In this document: in pieces, positions 3,683-5,980 of the stretch | Numbering within the stretch: the first letter of the stretch is position 1 | Layout: every line of letters begins with the position of its first letter | NCBI GenBank assembly: GCA_008501655.1 | Contig: QQUK01000020.1 | Span: 1 to 5,980, forward strand | Source: Calditrichota bacterium | GTDB taxonomy: Bacteria; Zixibacteria; MSB-5A5; GN15; FEB-12 | Length of the DNA: 5,980 bases | Reading direction: 5' to 3' | The notes under the pieces: model-generated | The model's database searches: none | Told to the model about the DNA's origin: nothing | Seen by the model: only the letters and a program-made list of their open reading frames with translations | Made by a program: the position numbers and the translations under genes

Positions 3683-5890
3683 GTGATGTCTAACAAAATT
3701 GAAAAGACTTTTGAAATCGATGGAATGCATTGTGCAGCCTGTGTAGCCAACGTTGAGAAGGGGCTACAGGCAGTGAATGGAATCACCGATTCAAGAGTTA
3801 ATCTGATGACGAATTCAGCAGTTGTTGCATACGATAATACAAAAGTCACAACCGATTCAATCATTTCCCAAATTACTAAGCTTGGCTATAAAGCAAAACT
3901 CGGTCGTCCTGATATTCTCAAGCAGAACGAAAGGGAATTAGTACGTTCCAAAAAGAATTTTATAGGTGCCTTTTTGTTTACCGTTCCTCTGATGTTGATT
4001 GCGATGTATCCGATGTTTACTGATATTGAATTGCTTGCAATCAAAGAAAGTGCTGTTGTACAGGCAATCCTTGGCGGGTTTATTCTATTCTACTGCGGTA
4101 GATCGATTTTGATTGATGCTTTTAAACAGCTTACCAACCTCCGTTCTAATATGAACACTCTTATTTCAATGGGAACATTGACAGCCTATTTCTGGTCATT
4201 GTACGCAACATACCTCATTTTTAATGGTGGGGAAGAGTTTCTGTATTTTGAATCAGCAGCAATGATTATAACGTTGATTCTGCTTGGCCGTTTTTTTGAA
4301 GCAAAGTCCAAAGGAAAAGCGGGTGAAGCTATAAAAGCTCTGATGTCGCTAACTCCCCCTAAAGCACTCGCTGAGATAAATGGTGTTGAACTTGAAATCG
4401 AATCCGCTACAATTCAAAAAGGGATGATGCTGATAGTCCGTCCCGGTGAACGAATTCCTATTGATGGAAGAATTCTCGAAAACCGTCCTGATATCGATGA
4501 GTCGATGCTTACCGGTGAATCTTTACCGGTTTCAAAAATTGAAGGTGATGAAGTCTTTGGCGGTTCCTTAAACGGTAATATACCGTTTAAGATGGAAGTA
4601 ACGACCGAACGAGACCAGACTTTGCTTTCCTCGATAATCCGGCTTGTTACTGACGCCCAATCCCAGAAAGCGCCAATACAGAAACTTGCTGATAAAATAT
4701 CTTCGGTATTTGTTCCTATTGTTTTGCTTATTGCGTTAACTACATTAGCCGTCTGGTATTTTGTAGCTCCGGAGAGTGAAATGATGGTTCGTTCCGTTAT
4801 CGCAGTGTTGATTATTGCGTGTCCCTGTTCCCTTGGACTTGCAACCCCGACTGCAATACTTGCCGGGTCAGGGAGACTTGCAAAAGAGGGAATCATAATC
4901 CGTCATGGTGATATTTTTGAAAAAGTAACGAAATTGAATTCGGTTATATTTGACAAAACCGGTACGTTGACTATGGGACAGCTTGAGGTCGTCGAAGTCA
5001 AATCGTTTGCTGAAATGAATGAACAGGATATTATCGGGTTAACTGCATCAGCAGAGATTCAATCGGAACATCCCATAGCCAAAGCAATCATAGCTTATCA
5101 GAAAAAGTATCAACTAGAAAAAAGAAAAATTAAGGATGTAACTATATTTCCGGGGTTTGGTTTAAAAGCAGAATACAATAACCGCCGGCTTGTAATTGGT
5201 AACAGCACATTTTTAAAAAAAGAGAAGATCAATTTAGGAAATGCTGAGACATTTGGCGAATCTGAAATGCAAAAGGGAAGAACAGTTATTTTTGTTGCTC
5301 TTGATGAACGTATTACCGGAATGATTGCTCTTGCCGATAAAGTCCGCCCGGAAGCAAAAGATGTGATTTCTTACTTAAAATCTGAAATAGAAACGATAAC
5401 GCTTCTTTCGGGGGATACCAGAACAACAGCCGGAGGAGTTGCAAGAACTCTTGGAATAGAAAATTTTGAGGCTGAGATACGGCCGGAACAGAAACAGACG
5501 ATTGTTCAATCCCTCAAACGGGCAGGTTTTAAAATTGCTATGATTGGGGACGGAATCAATGATGCCCCGGCATTAGCAGAAGCGGATATCGGTATCGCTA
5601 TCGGAAGCGGGACTGATATTGCGATTGAATCATCAGATGTTATTTTAGTTCGTTCGGAATTATCAGATATTATCAAACTGTTCAAATTTTCCAAATTTAC
5701 CATGCAGATCATTAAACAAAACCTTTTTTGGGCTTTTGCTTACAATATTTTAGCGATTCCTGTTGCGGCAGGCATATTTTATCCTCTTTTCGGATGGTCT
5801 CTTTCACCGATGATTGCAGCCGGCGCAATGTCCTTTTCCTCACTGTTTGTTGTGCTGAATTCCCTCAGACTCAATTCTATTGAACTTTGA
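3683..5890 (+). CDS. copA: P1B-1 copper-exporting P-type ATPase
   Basis: This 735-residue pump uses ATP to move Cu(I) out of the cytoplasm. One N-terminal HMA metal-binding domain carries GMHCAAC (C17, C20). Eight membrane helices fall near 94-112, 125-142, 158-180, 188-206, 341-362, 368-393, 678-700 and 706-728. The metal-site residues are all Cu(I)-type: CPC at 380-382, YN at 687-688 in helix 7, and MSFSS at 716-720 in helix 8. The catalytic motifs are intact: TGES 277-280, DKTGTLT with phosphorylated D424, H463-P464, and GDGIND 622-627. Length is normal for a single-HMA CopA. The frame starts with GTG immediately followed by ATG (3686), and either may be used; no clear Shine-Dalgarno is present. 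Lying 38 nt after the sigma factor gene with no terminator suggests one operon. Silver may be a second substrate, as known for the family. Confidence 0.96.
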   Translation: MMSNKIEKTFEIDGMHCAACVANVEKGLQAVNGITDSRVNLMTNSAVVAYDNTKVTTDSIISQITKLGYKAKLGRPDILKQNERELVRSKKNFIGAFLFTVPLMLIAMYPMFTDIELLAIKESAVVQAILGGFILFYCGRSILIDAFKQLTNLRSNMNTLISMGTLTAYFWSLYATYLIFNGGEEFLYFESAAMIITLILLGRFFEAKSKGKAGEAIKALMSLTPPKALAEINGVELEIESATIQKGMMLIVRPGERIPIDGRILENRPDIDESMLTGESLPVSKIEGDEVFGGSLNGNIPFKMEVTTERDQTLLSSIIRLVTDAQSQKAPIQKLADKISSVFVPIVLLIALTTLAVWYFVAPESEMMVRSVIAVLIIACPCSLGLATPTAILAGSGRLAKEGIIIRHGDIFEKVTKLNSVIFDKTGTLTMGQLEVVEVKSFAEMNEQDIIGLTASAEIQSEHPIAKAIIAYQKKYQLEKRKIKDVTIFPGFGLKAEYNNRRLVIGNSTFLKKEKINLGNAETFGESEMQKGRTVIFVALDERITGMIALADKVRPEAKDVISYLKSEIETITLLSGDTRTTAGGVARTLGIENFEAEIRPEQKQTIVQSLKRAGFKIAMIGDGINDAPALAEADIGIAIGSGTDIAIESSDVILVRSELSDIIKLFKFSKFTMQIIKQNLFWAFAYNILAIPVAAGIFYPLFGWSLSPMIAAGAMSFSSLFVVLNSLRLNSIEL

Positions 5891-5898
5891 TTTTTTTC

Positions 5899-5927
5899 TT
5901 AACAGGCGGGGCGATTTTTACTATACT
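5899..5927 (+). promoter_or_regulatory. Strong sigma70-like promoter at right edge
   Basis: TTAACA (5899-5904) and TATACT (5922-5927) each match 5/6 of the consensus with the ideal 17-nt spacer. This is the best sigma70-type candidate in the window. It lies just after the copA stop and points to the gene that begins at 5968; transcription would start near 5934. Confidence 0.6.
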
Positions 5928-5967
5928 ACCATCATGTTTTAATAAATTGTAGCCGGAAGGATATATC

Positions 5968-5980
5968 TTGCCACGACTAA
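5968..5980 (+). CDS. Start of next gene (TTG start), truncated by window edge
   Basis: AAGGA (5957-5961, within GGAAGGA) lies 6 nt before TTG at 5968-5970, which opens MPRL before the window ends. The promoter at 5899-5927 would give a leader of about 34 nt. Four residues identify nothing; the case rests on the promoter, ribosome binding site and start codon being in the right order. Confidence 0.45.

Noticed and set aside
4414..4896. Minus-strand open frame of 160 codons
   Set aside because: It lies wholly inside copA opposite conserved ATPase motifs (TGES to CPC); a shadow frame. The same applies to 2170-2355, 2456-2686, 3030-3347, 3658-3864 and 5506-5712.
5868..5897. Terminator after copA
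   Set aside because: A T-run at 5891-5897 is present, but only a 4-bp AT stem can be drawn before it; too weak to call.
1..5980. CRISPR array, tRNA, rRNA, insertion sequence or phage genes
   Set aside because: No regularly spaced repeats, cloverleaf, rRNA motifs, terminal inverted repeats or transposase/integrase-like protein were seen.

Overview
The window looks like ordinary bacterial chromosome, AT-rich by eye (roughly 40% G+C), with densely packed genes and mixed ATG, GTG and TTG starts. Shine-Dalgarno sites are good in front of some genes and weak in front of others. The membrane-anchored coiled-coil M23 protein, the MHCAAC-type copper ATPase and the DUF1572/SDR pair would suit a little-cultured lineage of the FCB type (for example Zixibacteria-like). 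That is an impression from protein style, not a demonstrated placement. No rRNA, tRNA, insertion sequence, CRISPR array or phage gene is visible.

Layout. Bases 1-1117 (minus strand) hold a two-gene unit: a YdfG-type short-chain dehydrogenase/reductase, followed 3 nt later by a DUF1572/DinB-fold protein that runs off the left edge. Bases 1118-1633 are a 516-bp divergent intergenic region. It contains a sigma70-like promoter for the minus unit, a 10-bp palindrome, a near-consensus sigma54 (-24/-12) promoter pointing right and a two-part hairpin. These right-hand signals lead to a 49-codon gene (1634-1783) with a strong ribosome binding site. Bases 1800-2867 are the M23 (LytM-type) peptidoglycan endopeptidase gene, with two promoter candidates and a textbook intrinsic terminator. 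Bases 2868-5890 carry an ECF-type sigma factor gene followed after 38 nt by a P1B-1 copper-exporting ATPase (CopA), probably co-transcribed. At the right edge a strong sigma70-like promoter and a ribosome binding site introduce another gene with a TTG start.

Functionally the region is a set of independent housekeeping and stress units: redox metabolism of 3-hydroxy acids, cell-wall hydrolysis, and copper efflux placed beside a regulatory sigma factor. The least explained part is the 1500-1783 module: a sigma54 promoter, a structured leader and a tiny basic protein of unknown function. It is the best candidate here for something undescribed.
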